Shown: positions 1-5,812 of the stretch, piece after piece | How the letters are laid out: every line of letters starts with the position of its first letter | How positions within the stretch are numbered: the stretch's first letter is position 1 | Origin: an uncultured Bacteroidota bacterium | GTDB taxonomy: Bacteria; Bacteroidota; Bacteroidia; Bacteroidales; VadinHA17 | NCBI GenBank assembly: GCA_903865465.1 | Contig: CAIPJU010000236.1 | Location: 1 to 5,870, forward strand | Direction: 5' to 3' | Length of the DNA: 5,870 bases | The notes under the pieces: model-generated | Database searches by the model: none | What the model saw: the letters and a program-made list of their open reading frames with translations, nothing else | Told to the model about the DNA's origin: nothing | Translations under genes and position numbers: made by a program

Positions 1-401
1 TCAAGCAAAGCGCTCTGAACTTTTGCGGGGGACCTGTTAATTTCGTCTGCCAGTATAAAATTGGCAAAAACCGGACCTTTTTTAACAATGAATTCTTCTT
101 TTTTCTGGCTGTAGATCATCGTCCCCACAAGGTCAGCGGGTAAAAGATCAGGTGTAAACTGGATCCTGCTGAATTTAGCATCGATAATCGCTGCCAATGA
201 TTTTATCGCCAGGGTTTTCGCCAGCCCGGGAACTCCTTCGAGAAGGACATGCCCATTTGAAAGAAGTCCTATCATCAGGCTGTCAGTCAAATGTTTCTGC
301 CCAATAATAACTTTGTTCATCTCCATCCTTATGATGTCGACAAAGGCACTCTCTCGTTCAATTTTTTCATTTAAAATCCTAATGTCGGAAGTTTGCTCCA
401 T
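1..401 (-). CDS. MoxR-family AAA+ ATPase, N-terminal part (cut by window edge)
   Basis: The frame reads 133 codons from an ATG at 401 and runs off the left edge without a stop. It encodes the start of a MoxR-type AAA+ ATPase. A Walker A motif GVPGLAKT lies at about residues 56-63. The FTPDLLPADLVG segment typical of MoxR proteins is at 82-93. A Walker B motif ILADEINR is at about 116-123, followed by the usual sensor-side segment ending QSALL. MoxR ATPases are cytosolic chaperone-like proteins of about 310-330 residues that help mature or activate partner complexes. They usually sit in front of DUF58 and von Willebrand A (Bat-type) genes, so such genes are expected to the left of this window but cannot be seen. 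The start is supported by the normal family length before the Walker A motif and by a -7 box about 20 bases upstream. The family call is secure; the partner is unknown. Confidence 0.95.
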   Translation of the reverse strand, partial: MEQTSDIRILNEKIERESAFVDIIRMEMNKVIIGQKHLTDSLMIGLLSNGHVLLEGVPGLAKTLAIKSLAAIIDAKFSRIQFTPDLLPADLVGTMIYSQKKEEFIVKKGPVFANFILADEINRSPAKVQSALL

Positions 402-420
402 AGTCTAAAAATTTAAGCTT

Positions 421-428
421 CAAATATA
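421..428 (-). promoter_or_regulatory. Candidate Bacteroidota -7 box for the MoxR gene
   Basis: Read on the minus strand, these bases are TATATTTG, an exact match to the TAnnTTTG -7 consensus of the primary sigma factor of Bacteroidota. They lie 19 bases from the ATG at 401, which would give a short leader of roughly 10-15 bases. I see no good TTTG -33 element at the expected distance, so the call rests on the -7 box and its position. The MoxR gene may also be reached by read-through from the upstream gene on the same strand, which ends at 571. Confidence 0.4.
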
Positions 429-503
429 GCAAATGGTGAAGTAATATTTTTTACTGTATTTATTATTCAGGTATGCAAAAGAAGTCAGTGATTTTCTAAA
501 GTG

Positions 504-531
504 GTGTTAAGAAGTGTTAAATGTTTGTTAA
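504..531. repeat. Three helically phased TGTTAA direct repeats
   Basis: TGTTAA occurs at 505-510, 515-520 and 526-531, that is at 10- and 11-base spacing. The first two copies extend to GTGTTAA, and the last two share TTAAATG. One-turn spacing of direct repeats is the layout used by OmpR/PhoB-type response regulators, which bind head to tail. The array lies in the 169-base gap between the DUF4105 gene and the MoxR gene, about 75-105 bases upstream of the candidate -7 box. The repeats are seen; the regulatory role is inferred. Confidence 0.4.
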
Positions 532-570
532 ATGATAAAAGAGGATCCACATAATCAGCTGAAATAAAAG

Positions 571-1755
571 TTATTCCAATAGGTTAATTGATAAAGGATT
601 CCATTCAAATCCCGACCTTGCAGAACTTCTGACAAGAAGTAATACGATGAGAGGAAGAAGGGAAGCATTGAATTGCTGGGGTAAAAGGTAAAACAGGACC
701 ACAAAGATCAGAGAAATAAAAAAGAGGATTCTGAACATTCCGGTCCACTTCTTTTTCAGAATTATGCCCGCAAGACAAACTATAATGAATGGATTCAGCC
801 ATATTATATTGAGATTCATCCTCATTTGTGCATGATCGGTAAAGAAATTGAAAAAGATCATTAATACAGCGAGGAGAGAGAATACTGAAAATATCGTAAT
901 ATCGATTACTTTGATCAATAATTTTTTCCTGATGAAGGTTGTAATCAGAATAATTACAACCAGAAAAAGTGTAAAAACAAAGGCTGGCGAAGTCAGAAAA
1001 TTACTTTTCACGGTGGGAACAGGATAATCGAGGATAGTCACAGGATTCTGCAGCAGAGGTATCATTTTCCCATCGCGGCTTATGACCGCGTCCGACAGCC
1101 CCGATTTAAGTCCCTCGGGCAGGAACATGCGTTCCCTGAAGTTAGCTTCCCTGTCACCCGAAGACCCCATTATAAGATCGACTCCCAGCTTATACCAGGG
1201 GAAAGGAGCCTGATATTTGCCTACAAGCTTGCGAAAAGTCGTTCCCGAGTGCCTCTCTTCGGGTGGGTATAAGAGTATCTTACCCAATGACTTCTCTATC
1301 AGGTCCCTGATCCGGGTTGAACAGTCATCATAGAAAAAGTCATAACGGTATTTTATGTTTTCAGGTTTTAGATTTTCATTTATGAGGGCAAGCAGTTTTG
1401 CCGTTTCATCAGGACTAAGGTTGATCTTCTGCGACAATACATACCTCTTTTCATGCACATATTCCCTGAGAAAAGACTGAAGGGCATCCGTATCGAGCAG
1501 ATAATCAAGCTTTCCTTTGGCAAATTTCCAGGCAAACCAGGGCGTGTCGAAATCGAAAACACCCCAGTTGTATACAATATCGCTTTTAGCCGAACGTATA
1601 AATACTCTAAGTGCACTGTGGCCGTAAACTGAATAGGTTTCAGTTCCCGATCCGCAGGTTATCAGATATGCAGTAGTATCACTCCCCTGCTGGGCATTTG
1701 AAGGAAGAAAGAAAAACAAAACAGGAAAGATCGTGGCAAAAATTATTTTCCGCAT
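571..1755 (-). CDS. DUF4105/Lnb-like protein, probable lipoprotein N-acyltransferase
   Basis: This 394-residue protein has a cleavable-looking signal peptide (residues 1-21, ending SNAQ). A periplasmic DUF4105 domain covers about 25-240. Five hydrophobic segments follow, at about 257-275, 284-304, 318-334, 341-358 and 362-376. Conserved family motifs are YLITCGSGTETYSVYGHSAL with His46, YNWGVFDFD at 62-70, and FYDDCSTRIRD at 141-151 with Cys145. A His before a Cys in this arrangement suggests a circularly permuted NlpC/P60-like thiol enzyme, with Cys145 and His46 as the likely dyad. The segment MNLNIIWLNP between membrane helices is also typical. From memory, DUF4105 plus a five-helix domain is the architecture of Lnb, the enzyme that N-acylates lipoproteins in Bacteroides, which lack a normal Lnt. 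Membership of the family is clear. That this copy carries out N-acylation is inferred, because genomes can hold several paralogues. It is divergent from the barrel gene at 1905. Confidence 0.85.
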   Translation of the reverse strand: MRKIIFATIFPVLFFFLPSNAQQGSDTTAYLITCGSGTETYSVYGHSALRVFIRSAKSDIVYNWGVFDFDTPWFAWKFAKGKLDYLLDTDALQSFLREYVHEKRYVLSQKINLSPDETAKLLALINENLKPENIKYRYDFFYDDCSTRIRDLIEKSLGKILLYPPEERHSGTTFRKLVGKYQAPFPWYKLGVDLIMGSSGDREANFRERMFLPEGLKSGLSDAVISRDGKMIPLLQNPVTILDYPVPTVKSNFLTSPAFVFTLFLVVIILITTFIRKKLLIKVIDITIFSVFSLLAVLMIFFNFFTDHAQMRMNLNIIWLNPFIIVCLAGIILKKKWTGMFRILFFISLIFVVLFYLLPQQFNASLLPLIVLLLVRSSARSGFEWNPLSINLLE

Positions 1756-1904
1756 CTTAATTCAATTTAATTAATGATCAGGGCAGCAAGCCGGAATCGG
1801 GAATTGATATATATTTCAATATAATTCAGAATCATGGCCGTAAAGATAGTTTACAGCGCTTAAAGAAATTTTATCTATTTTAGAAATTTTAAAAGAATTT
1901 ACTG
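1756..1904. promoter_or_regulatory. Divergent intergenic region between DUF4105 and Omp85-like genes
   Basis: This 149-base AT-rich gap must hold the start signals of both flanking genes, which point away from each other. No perfect TAnnTTTG box is present. The nearest matches are TATCTTTA on the minus strand (1841-1848) and TATTTTAG on the plus strand (1876-1883), each one base off. The minus-strand box lies inside a short inverted repeat, GTAAA-5-TTTAC, at 1840-1854, which could be an operator. No Shine-Dalgarno sequence precedes either ATG, as is usual in Bacteroidota. Confidence 0.3.
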
Positions 1905-3302
1905 ATGAGGGTGAAACAGATCATAGCATTGATCCTGTTATTTATTTCAGCCGACCTGTACTCGCTCGACTTAAACTATTCTATTTCCGAAATTAAGGTC
2001 AGGGGAAACAAAACAACGAGGGAGAGTATTATAATTCGCGAACTGCTTTTCAAAACCGGCGATTCTATCCGCCTGTCTGAGATAGGCGAGGAGGTCAGAA
2101 TGTCACGTGAAAACCTTCTGAATACATCTTTATTCAATTATGTAACAATTACTTACTCATTGACATCATCACAGGATATTGCATTTGAAATAGCAGTTGA
2201 AGAGAGATGGTATACCTGGCCGGCTGTTATGCTGAAATATGATGATCGTAACTTTAGTGCCTGGCTTAAAGCCGGAGACCTTTCAAAATCGAAGTATGGT
2301 GTATCACTTCAGAAATTTAACTGTTTCGGACGACGCGAAACTCTGATTCTGATACTGCTTTTTGGTTATGAAAATCAGTTTCTGTTATCTTATAAAAACA
2401 TAGCACTCGACAAGAGCAAGAAAAATATGATTGGATTTGAATATGAGGTATCAAAACAGGATGAGGTTATTTTTGCGACACAACATAACGAGCCGGTCAC
2501 CTTCCGCTATCATTACCGGCAGGTATTTCAAAAAATGAGATACCAGTTAAATTATCAATATCGTCCCCGTATCCACGGAACACATAATTTTTACATTACC
2601 TATTATGATTACAGTGCCGCAGATACAATCGTGAGACTGAATCCTGATTTTCTTACCAGGAATCGAACCCATCTCGAGTGTTATACGCTCGATTATATTT
2701 ATACTCTCGATAACCGCGACAGCAAGGCATATCCAGTTAAAGGATCATTTTATGAACTCATTGCCGATCAAACCCTTTCATCTCCCTTGTCAAAGTCTTC
2801 ATTCTCATCGTCTTCAGTTGTTCAGAGTTATTATGAGTATCTGCCACTTTCAAACAGGTTTTATTATGCGTTTGGAGTAAACCTGAAGCTTTCGTTCAAT
2901 AGCAGCCACTCCTTCCTCTATTCCAGATCTTTAGGGTATTTGTACGATCTTCACGGTTTCGAATATAATACCATTGAAGGAGAGCATTTTGTTGTACTTA
3001 AGAACCTTATTAAATACAATATTATTAAACCTTCCATTAAGAAAATTAATTTCATCCCTTTTGAGAAATTCAACAAGGTTCATTATGCACTCTATTTTAA
3101 CCTATTTAATGACCTTGGTTATGTTTCTGACAGGTACAGGACTCCCGACAATAATTATGTAAATAAACTCCTGGTCAGTGCAGGTGCCGGACTCGACTTT
3201 GTTACTTATTACGACAGAACCTTAAGGGTTGAATATTCAATAAACGGCTTCGGTAAATCGGGAATATACCTTCATCTGACTGCTCCTCTTAATAAAGAGT
3301 AA
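1905..3302 (+). CDS. Single-POTRA Omp85-superfamily outer-membrane beta-barrel protein
   Basis: This is a 465-residue outer-membrane protein. A signal peptide spans about 1-20. One POTRA domain (about 25-98) begins with ISEIKVRGNKTTRESIIIREL and ends near FEIAVEERW. From about 105 to the end the protein is a 16-strand-type barrel made of alternating aromatic/polar strands. Barrel landmarks are YTLDNRDSKAYPVKGSFYEL, the loop-6-like motif LHGFEYNTIEGE (His350), FNDLGYVSD and a last strand near YLHLTAPL. The domain order is that of the Omp85 superfamily (BamA, TamA, two-partner-secretion TpsB). With one POTRA the protein is far shorter than BamA, so it is unlikely to be the core assembly factor. 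Small BamA/TamA-like proteins of this kind are common in Bacteroidota and their substrates are mostly unknown. The arginine of the canonical (V/I)RG(F/Y) motif is His here. The C-terminus ends in Glu rather than an aromatic residue. The exact role is not known. Confidence 0.85.
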   Translation: MRVKQIIALILLFISADLYSLDLNYSISEIKVRGNKTTRESIIIRELLFKTGDSIRLSEIGEEVRMSRENLLNTSLFNYVTITYSLTSSQDIAFEIAVEERWYTWPAVMLKYDDRNFSAWLKAGDLSKSKYGVSLQKFNCFGRRETLILILLFGYENQFLLSYKNIALDKSKKNMIGFEYEVSKQDEVIFATQHNEPVTFRYHYRQVFQKMRYQLNYQYRPRIHGTHNFYITYYDYSAADTIVRLNPDFLTRNRTHLECYTLDYIYTLDNRDSKAYPVKGSFYELIADQTLSSPLSKSSFSSSSVVQSYYEYLPLSNRFYYAFGVNLKLSFNSSHSFLYSRSLGYLYDLHGFEYNTIEGEHFVVLKNLIKYNIIKPSIKKINFIPFEKFNKVHYALYFNLFNDLGYVSDRYRTPDNNYVNKLLVSAGAGLDFVTYYDRTLRVEYSINGFGKSGIYLHLTAPLNKE

Positions 3303-3383
3303 TAGCAATCTTTGCTTTCAAAGGGTGAGATTATATAAACGATTGAAAATAATTTAATTCCAGGCTTAATTGAGCTTATCATT

Positions 3384-3426
3384 AACCGCAGAGTTAACTG
3401 AGTTTGCGCAAAGGAAGAAGAGAAAT
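3384..3426. repeat. Degenerate CGCAGAG-type short repeat block
   Basis: From AACCGCAGAG onward the sequence runs through loose units of about 8-11 bases (GCAGAGTTAAC, TGAGTTTGC, GCAAAGGAAG, AAGAGAAA). It resembles the CCGCAGAG...CGCAGAG style of low-complexity intergenic repeat that I recall from several bacterial groups, including Bacteroidota. There is no terminal inverted repeat or target duplication to make it a mobile element. The periodicity is seen; the wider family link is from memory. Confidence 0.3.
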
Positions 3427-3502
3427 GTAATTGCTATTCTCTCTTTTTCCGACTTATCCCCCCTATTAATATCTCCCTTGTTAATGGATTTCGTTTTTCA
3501 CT

Positions 3503-3538
3503 TTTGATAAGATTCTTTTTGAGTATGGATAACTTTTG
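3503..3538 (+). promoter_or_regulatory. Candidate promoter for the PHP-like lipoprotein / M50 protease pair
   Basis: A TTTG at 3503-3506 is followed 23 bases later by TAACTTTTG at 3530-3538. This approximates the Bacteroidota TTTG (-33) and TAnnTTTG (-7) pair, with one extra base in the -7 box and slightly long spacing. It would place the transcript start about 55 bases before the ATG at 3599. The match is imperfect and the T-rich context makes chance matches likely. Confidence 0.3.
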
Positions 3539-3598
3539 TTAGTTTTACTGCCCACAAAGGTGTTCACTGAAAAATCACTTGATAACTATATCAGTAAA

Positions 3599-4399
3599 AT
3601 GAAAAAGCTAATCTCCTTTTTTGCTCTTACCCTCATGATGTTTTACAGCGGCTGCAAAAGCAGCAGCGACTTTCCAATCACTGACTTACATATTCACATT
3701 AAAGGTGGTTTTACCATCGATGATGCCATTGCAAAATCAAAACAGGAGCATATTACTTATGGATTGGCAGTGAACTGCGGATTGGGATTTCCTGTTCATA
3801 CCGATGCACAAATCGATTCAGTTCTGAATTTCTATAAGAAGTACCCTCAGTTTCTGCTTGCTATGCAGGCAGAAGGAAGAGAATGGCTCAATATCTTCTC
3901 AAAGGAATCACTGAATAAGTTTGATTATATTTTTACCGATGGGATGACTTTTACCGATGCTAAAGGAAGAAGAAACAGGATCTGGATGAAGGATGAAACA
4001 TGGATTGATAATGAGCAGGAGTTTATGGATTACCTTGCTAATACAATCGAAAAAATAATCAGCACCGAACCGATCAACATTTATGTGAACCCAACATATC
4101 TTCCTGCACAGATGGCCGACAGATACGACATATTCTGGACTCCTGAGCGGATGGATAAAGTAATCAATGCTGCCAAAACGCATAAGGTTGCCATTGAGAT
4201 AAACAACCGTTTTAAAATCCCATCCGTGGCATTTGTTGCCAGGGCTAAAAAAGCAGGAGTGAAGTTCACGGTAGGTACCAATAACGCAGACAAGAACTTT
4301 TCGGGTGCCGAATATGCCCTTGATGTTATCAAAAAGTGCGGACTGACAAAAGACGATTTTTACATGCCTGTAAACAAGCGCGTTAATGGAAGTCTTTAA
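3599..4399 (+). CDS. Lipoprotein with PHP-like metal-dependent hydrolase domain
   Basis: This 266-residue lipoprotein starts at the ATG at 3599. That codon opens a proper lipoprotein signal (KK, hydrophobic run, lipobox YSGC with Cys19). An in-frame TTG at 3536 would put 21 non-signal residues in front and spoil it. No acidic surface-export stretch follows the Cys, so a periplasm-facing anchor is more likely. The mature part is a PHP/amidohydrolase-like barrel. TDLHIHIKGG gives the metal motif HxH (His31, His33), and AVNCGLGFP and QAEGREW (Glu92) follow. IYVNPTYLP (Asn164) then stands where PHP enzymes usually have a His-Pro motif, and AIEINNRF carries Glu200. FTVGTNNAD (226-231) stands where the SDAH-type motif is expected. 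So the first metal site is kept and later ligands differ. The substrate is unknown; phosphoesterase or amidohydrolase activity is possible. It overlaps the protease gene by 14 bases. Confidence 0.75.
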   Translation: MKKLISFFALTLMMFYSGCKSSSDFPITDLHIHIKGGFTIDDAIAKSKQEHITYGLAVNCGLGFPVHTDAQIDSVLNFYKKYPQFLLAMQAEGREWLNIFSKESLNKFDYIFTDGMTFTDAKGRRNRIWMKDETWIDNEQEFMDYLANTIEKIISTEPINIYVNPTYLPAQMADRYDIFWTPERMDKVINAAKTHKVAIEINNRFKIPSVAFVARAKKAGVKFTVGTNNADKNFSGAEYALDVIKKCGLTKDDFYMPVNKRVNGSL

Positions 4400-5030
4400 T
4401 CTGGCGAGGGTTTTAAAGTTTCTGCCGGGTATAGTTCTGGGGCTAACAGTACATGAATCATGCCATGCCCTGGCTGCTCACTTATGCGGAGACTCTACTT
4501 CTAAGGATCAGGGGAGGATTACTCTTAATCCGCTGAAGCATATTGACCCGCTGGGATTCTTAATGCTGATTGTTGTGGGCTTCGGCTGGGCTAAGCCGGT
4601 TGAGTTTAATGAAGAAAAACTCAGGAATCCTAAAACGGATATTATGAAGATTGCCCTGGCAGGACCACTATCGAATGCCCTGCTTGCAATAATACTCTCA
4701 CTTATTTTCTCATTGCTGAATAAGACACTTACTGCTCATGACACTACTGCAAATCAGATTATTCAGGAAGTATTTCTCTATGCCATCTATATTAACTGGG
4801 GACTATTCATTTTTAACCTGATACCACTGCCCCCGCTTGACGGATCGCATCTTCTTTTTCAGCAGTTAAAACGTTTTCCTGAGTTGCATGCAGGATTATA
4901 CAAATACGGATCTTTTCTTCTTTTAGGACTCCTTGTTGCAACTGCCGTGACAAAGATTAATTTTCTACCCATCTGGCCGCTTGTACAATATCTGGGTTCA
5001 GGATTTCTTTCCCTTTTGGGAGTTCAGTGA
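4386..5030 (+). CDS. Site-2-protease-family (M50) intramembrane zinc metalloprotease
   Basis: This 214-residue membrane protein has the M50 signatures. HESCH at 23-27 is the HExxH zinc motif and lies inside the first membrane helix. WAKPVEFN at 68-75 and AGPLSN at 92-97 are typical of the small S2P group. NLIPLPPLDGSH at 144-155 supplies the third zinc ligand, Asp152. Hydrophobic segments lie at about 12-33, 55-70, 86-111, 125-148 and 168-190. There is no PDZ domain or CBS pair, so it belongs to the minimal S2P type rather than RseP. The active site should face the cytosolic half of the membrane and cut transmembrane segments or signal-peptide remnants; the substrate is unknown. The start ATG lies 14 bases inside the lipoprotein gene, which implies one transcript and translational coupling. 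Length and motif spacing are normal and all zinc ligands are present. Confidence 0.92.
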   Translation: MEVFNLARVLKFLPGIVLGLTVHESCHALAAHLCGDSTSKDQGRITLNPLKHIDPLGFLMLIVVGFGWAKPVEFNEEKLRNPKTDIMKIALAGPLSNALLAIILSLIFSLLNKTLTAHDTTANQIIQEVFLYAIYINWGLFIFNLIPLPPLDGSHLLFQQLKRFPELHAGLYKYGSFLLLGLLVATAVTKINFLPIWPLVQYLGSGFLSLLGVQ

Positions 5031-5060
5031 CCATCCGGAATCAGATGATTCAGTAAGAAA

Positions 5061-5558
5061 CTATAGAATCATGTAAACGCGGTCATCATTACCCGAAAAA
5101 ATGATGCTATTACCCAGTGAATTATAATTTTCATTAACCTGAGGTACCACAATTATTTCAACTCCTGCTTCCTTTTCAGAACTTTTAGTAACAACTCTCC
5201 TGCCGGTAACAGTACATCCTTCATGGTATACAGCTTCATCGGCCAGCAGGTTTCCCGCAAAAGCAGCAGTTTTATGAAATACAGCTTTTGTTTTGACTCT
5301 GGCGATGCCTTTAAACCGGCCGTCAAGTATCATCTCATTGGCAATTATTTCGCCCGTGACAGAAGCATTGGTATCAAGGGTAATTGTTCCATCGACCAAA
5401 AGGCGTCCGGCATATTTACCGCTGACAATAAGATTACCGCAGACTGTTCTTTCGCCTCCTCCGGAAATAATATTGAAAGCGTTCATGTTAGATTTATCTG
5501 ACTTTCCAAGTTCTGTTCCGAATACTTCTGTTTTCATAATAAATGGTTTTAATTTCAT
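5061..5558 (-). CDS. Bactofilin (polymer-forming cytoskeletal protein)
   Basis: This 165-residue protein has a bactofilin core at about 28-125. It starts NIISGGGERTVCGNLIVSG and runs on as short glycine-punctuated beta-helix rungs (GRLLVDGTITL, ASVTGEIIANEMILDGRFKG, FAGNLLADEAVYHEGCTVTG). Bactofilins polymerise without nucleotide into filaments at the inner face of the membrane and position cell-wall enzymes or other partners. The tail (about 126-165) is longer than a bare core, is rich in Asn/Val and ends in hydrophobic residues; I do not recognise it. Two ATGs compete: 5558 gives 165 residues and 5537 gives 158. Neither has a Shine-Dalgarno site, and 5537 has the more A-rich upstream sequence, so the shorter form is equally possible. 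No M23 peptidase gene, a frequent bactofilin neighbour, lies beside it. It is convergent with the protease gene, with a 30-base gap. Confidence 0.88.
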   Translation of the reverse strand: MKLKPFIMKTEVFGTELGKSDKSNMNAFNIISGGGERTVCGNLIVSGKYAGRLLVDGTITLDTNASVTGEIIANEMILDGRFKGIARVKTKAVFHKTAAFAGNLLADEAVYHEGCTVTGRRVVTKSSEKEAGVEIIVVPQVNENYNSLGNSIIFSGNDDRVYMIL

Positions 5559-5579
5559 TCATGGTAAAACTACACCATG

Positions 5580-5644
5580 TTGATACGGTTCTTTGTAGGC
5601 TTTGATACTATTTCAATGTAGGAAAAGAGCCTTAAATGTGTAGG
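5580..5644. repeat. 22-23 bp tandem repeat units (TTGATAC...TGTAGG)
   Basis: TTGATAC occurs at 5580-5586 and 5602-5608. Each copy is followed after 7 or 8 bases by TGTAGG (5594-5599 and 5617-5622). A third TGTAGG, at 5639-5644, keeps the 22-23 base step but lacks TTGATAC. Two-helical-turn spacing of the same hexamer upstream of a gene suggests a cooperative protein-binding array. The block lies 22-86 bases upstream of the bactofilin ATG at 5558. Confidence 0.5.
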
Positions 5645-5657
5645 TCAATTACCTACA
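5639..5657. promoter_or_regulatory. Perfect inverted repeat TGTAGGT-5-ACCTACA
   Basis: Seven-base arms (5639-5645 and 5651-5657) surround a five-base AT-rich spacer. The left arm is the third copy of the TGTAGG repeat and the right arm is its inverse, so the dyad and the direct repeats share one recognition word. The shape fits a dimeric repressor or activator site. No T-tract follows on either strand, so a terminator is unlikely. Confidence 0.4.
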
Positions 5658-5768
5658 AATTTTCTTGCCAGGATTTCGACGAAGGGATTGAAAAATAGGA
5701 CTTTAATGGTCCCTGCCGCACACTCTTAGCTAATAAGTCAATTTAATTAAGTGGGATTCTCAGATCAG

Positions 5769-5803
5769 AAAGCAAAAGGGAGTCAGAATAAACCTGGCTC
5801 CCT
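5769..5803 (-). terminator. Intrinsic terminator downstream of tRNA-Arg
   Basis: On the minus strand AGGGAGCCAG, a 7-base loop and CTGACTCCCT form a 10-base-pair stem with a single G-U pair (5777-5803). It is followed by TTTTGCTTTCT. The stem begins ten bases after the 3' end of the tRNA, the right place to end that transcript. GC content of the stem and the T-rich tail are both good. Confidence 0.75.
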
Positions 5804-5812
5804 GTATTAATG

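Larger units (their letters stand above)
3303..3598. other. Intergenic gap with degenerate repeat and possible promoter
   Basis: No coding frame or RNA gene is visible in this 296-base stretch. A weak hairpin CTTTG-CTTT-CAAAG follows the barrel gene near 3310-3325 but has no T-tract, so I do not call it a terminator. The middle (3384-3426) is a purine-rich degenerate repeat, listed separately. The right-hand third is T-rich and carries a promoter-like pair upstream of the lipoprotein gene. Confidence 0.6.
5559..5812. other. Intergenic gap between bactofilin and tRNA-Arg
   Basis: This 254-base stretch carries no coding frame that I can support. Its left part holds the direct repeats and the palindrome listed separately, and its right end holds the tRNA terminator. 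The middle (about 5660-5768) shows only a weak GGAC/GTCC hairpin and a TTAATTAA palindrome. A good TAnnTTTG box for the bactofilin gene is not visible on the minus strand; the nearest is TATTTTTC at about 5690-5697. Confidence 0.5.

Noticed and set aside
1380..1616. A 78-codon minus-strand frame inside the DUF4105 gene
   Set aside because: It is a shifted frame within a gene whose motifs are all conserved in the main frame; there is no sign of a real overlapping product.
1803..1820. ATTGA-8-TCAAT inverted repeat in the divergent gap
   Set aside because: Five-base AT-rich arms around a TA-rich spacer are expected by chance in this composition.
3307..3330. CTTTG-CTTT-CAAAG hairpin after the barrel gene as a terminator
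   Set aside because: The stem is short, AT-rich and not followed by a run of T.
3536..3598. In-frame TTG that would extend the PHP-like lipoprotein by 21 residues
   Set aside because: The extension would bury the lipoprotein signal peptide. The ATG at 3599 gives a normal N-terminus with Lys-Lys, a hydrophobic run and the lipobox Cys.
3908..4332. Open minus-strand frames opposite the PHP-like gene
   Set aside because: They mirror a real gene, have no recognisable motifs and have no upstream signal.
5045..5072. Inverted repeat ATGATTC-14-GAATCAT between the convergent protease and bactofilin genes
   Set aside because: The stem is only seven base pairs, AT-rich, with a long loop and no T-tract on either strand, and it overlaps the bactofilin stop codon. 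A bidirectional terminator is possible but not supported.
5223..5583. Two open plus-strand frames of about 90 codons opposite the bactofilin gene
   Set aside because: They lie wholly antisense to a well-supported bactofilin and show no domain-like pattern.
5580..5657. CRISPR-like reading of the 22-23 base repeat units
   Set aside because: The repeated words are only 6-7 bases long with fixed short gaps, there are at most three units, and no cas genes are present.
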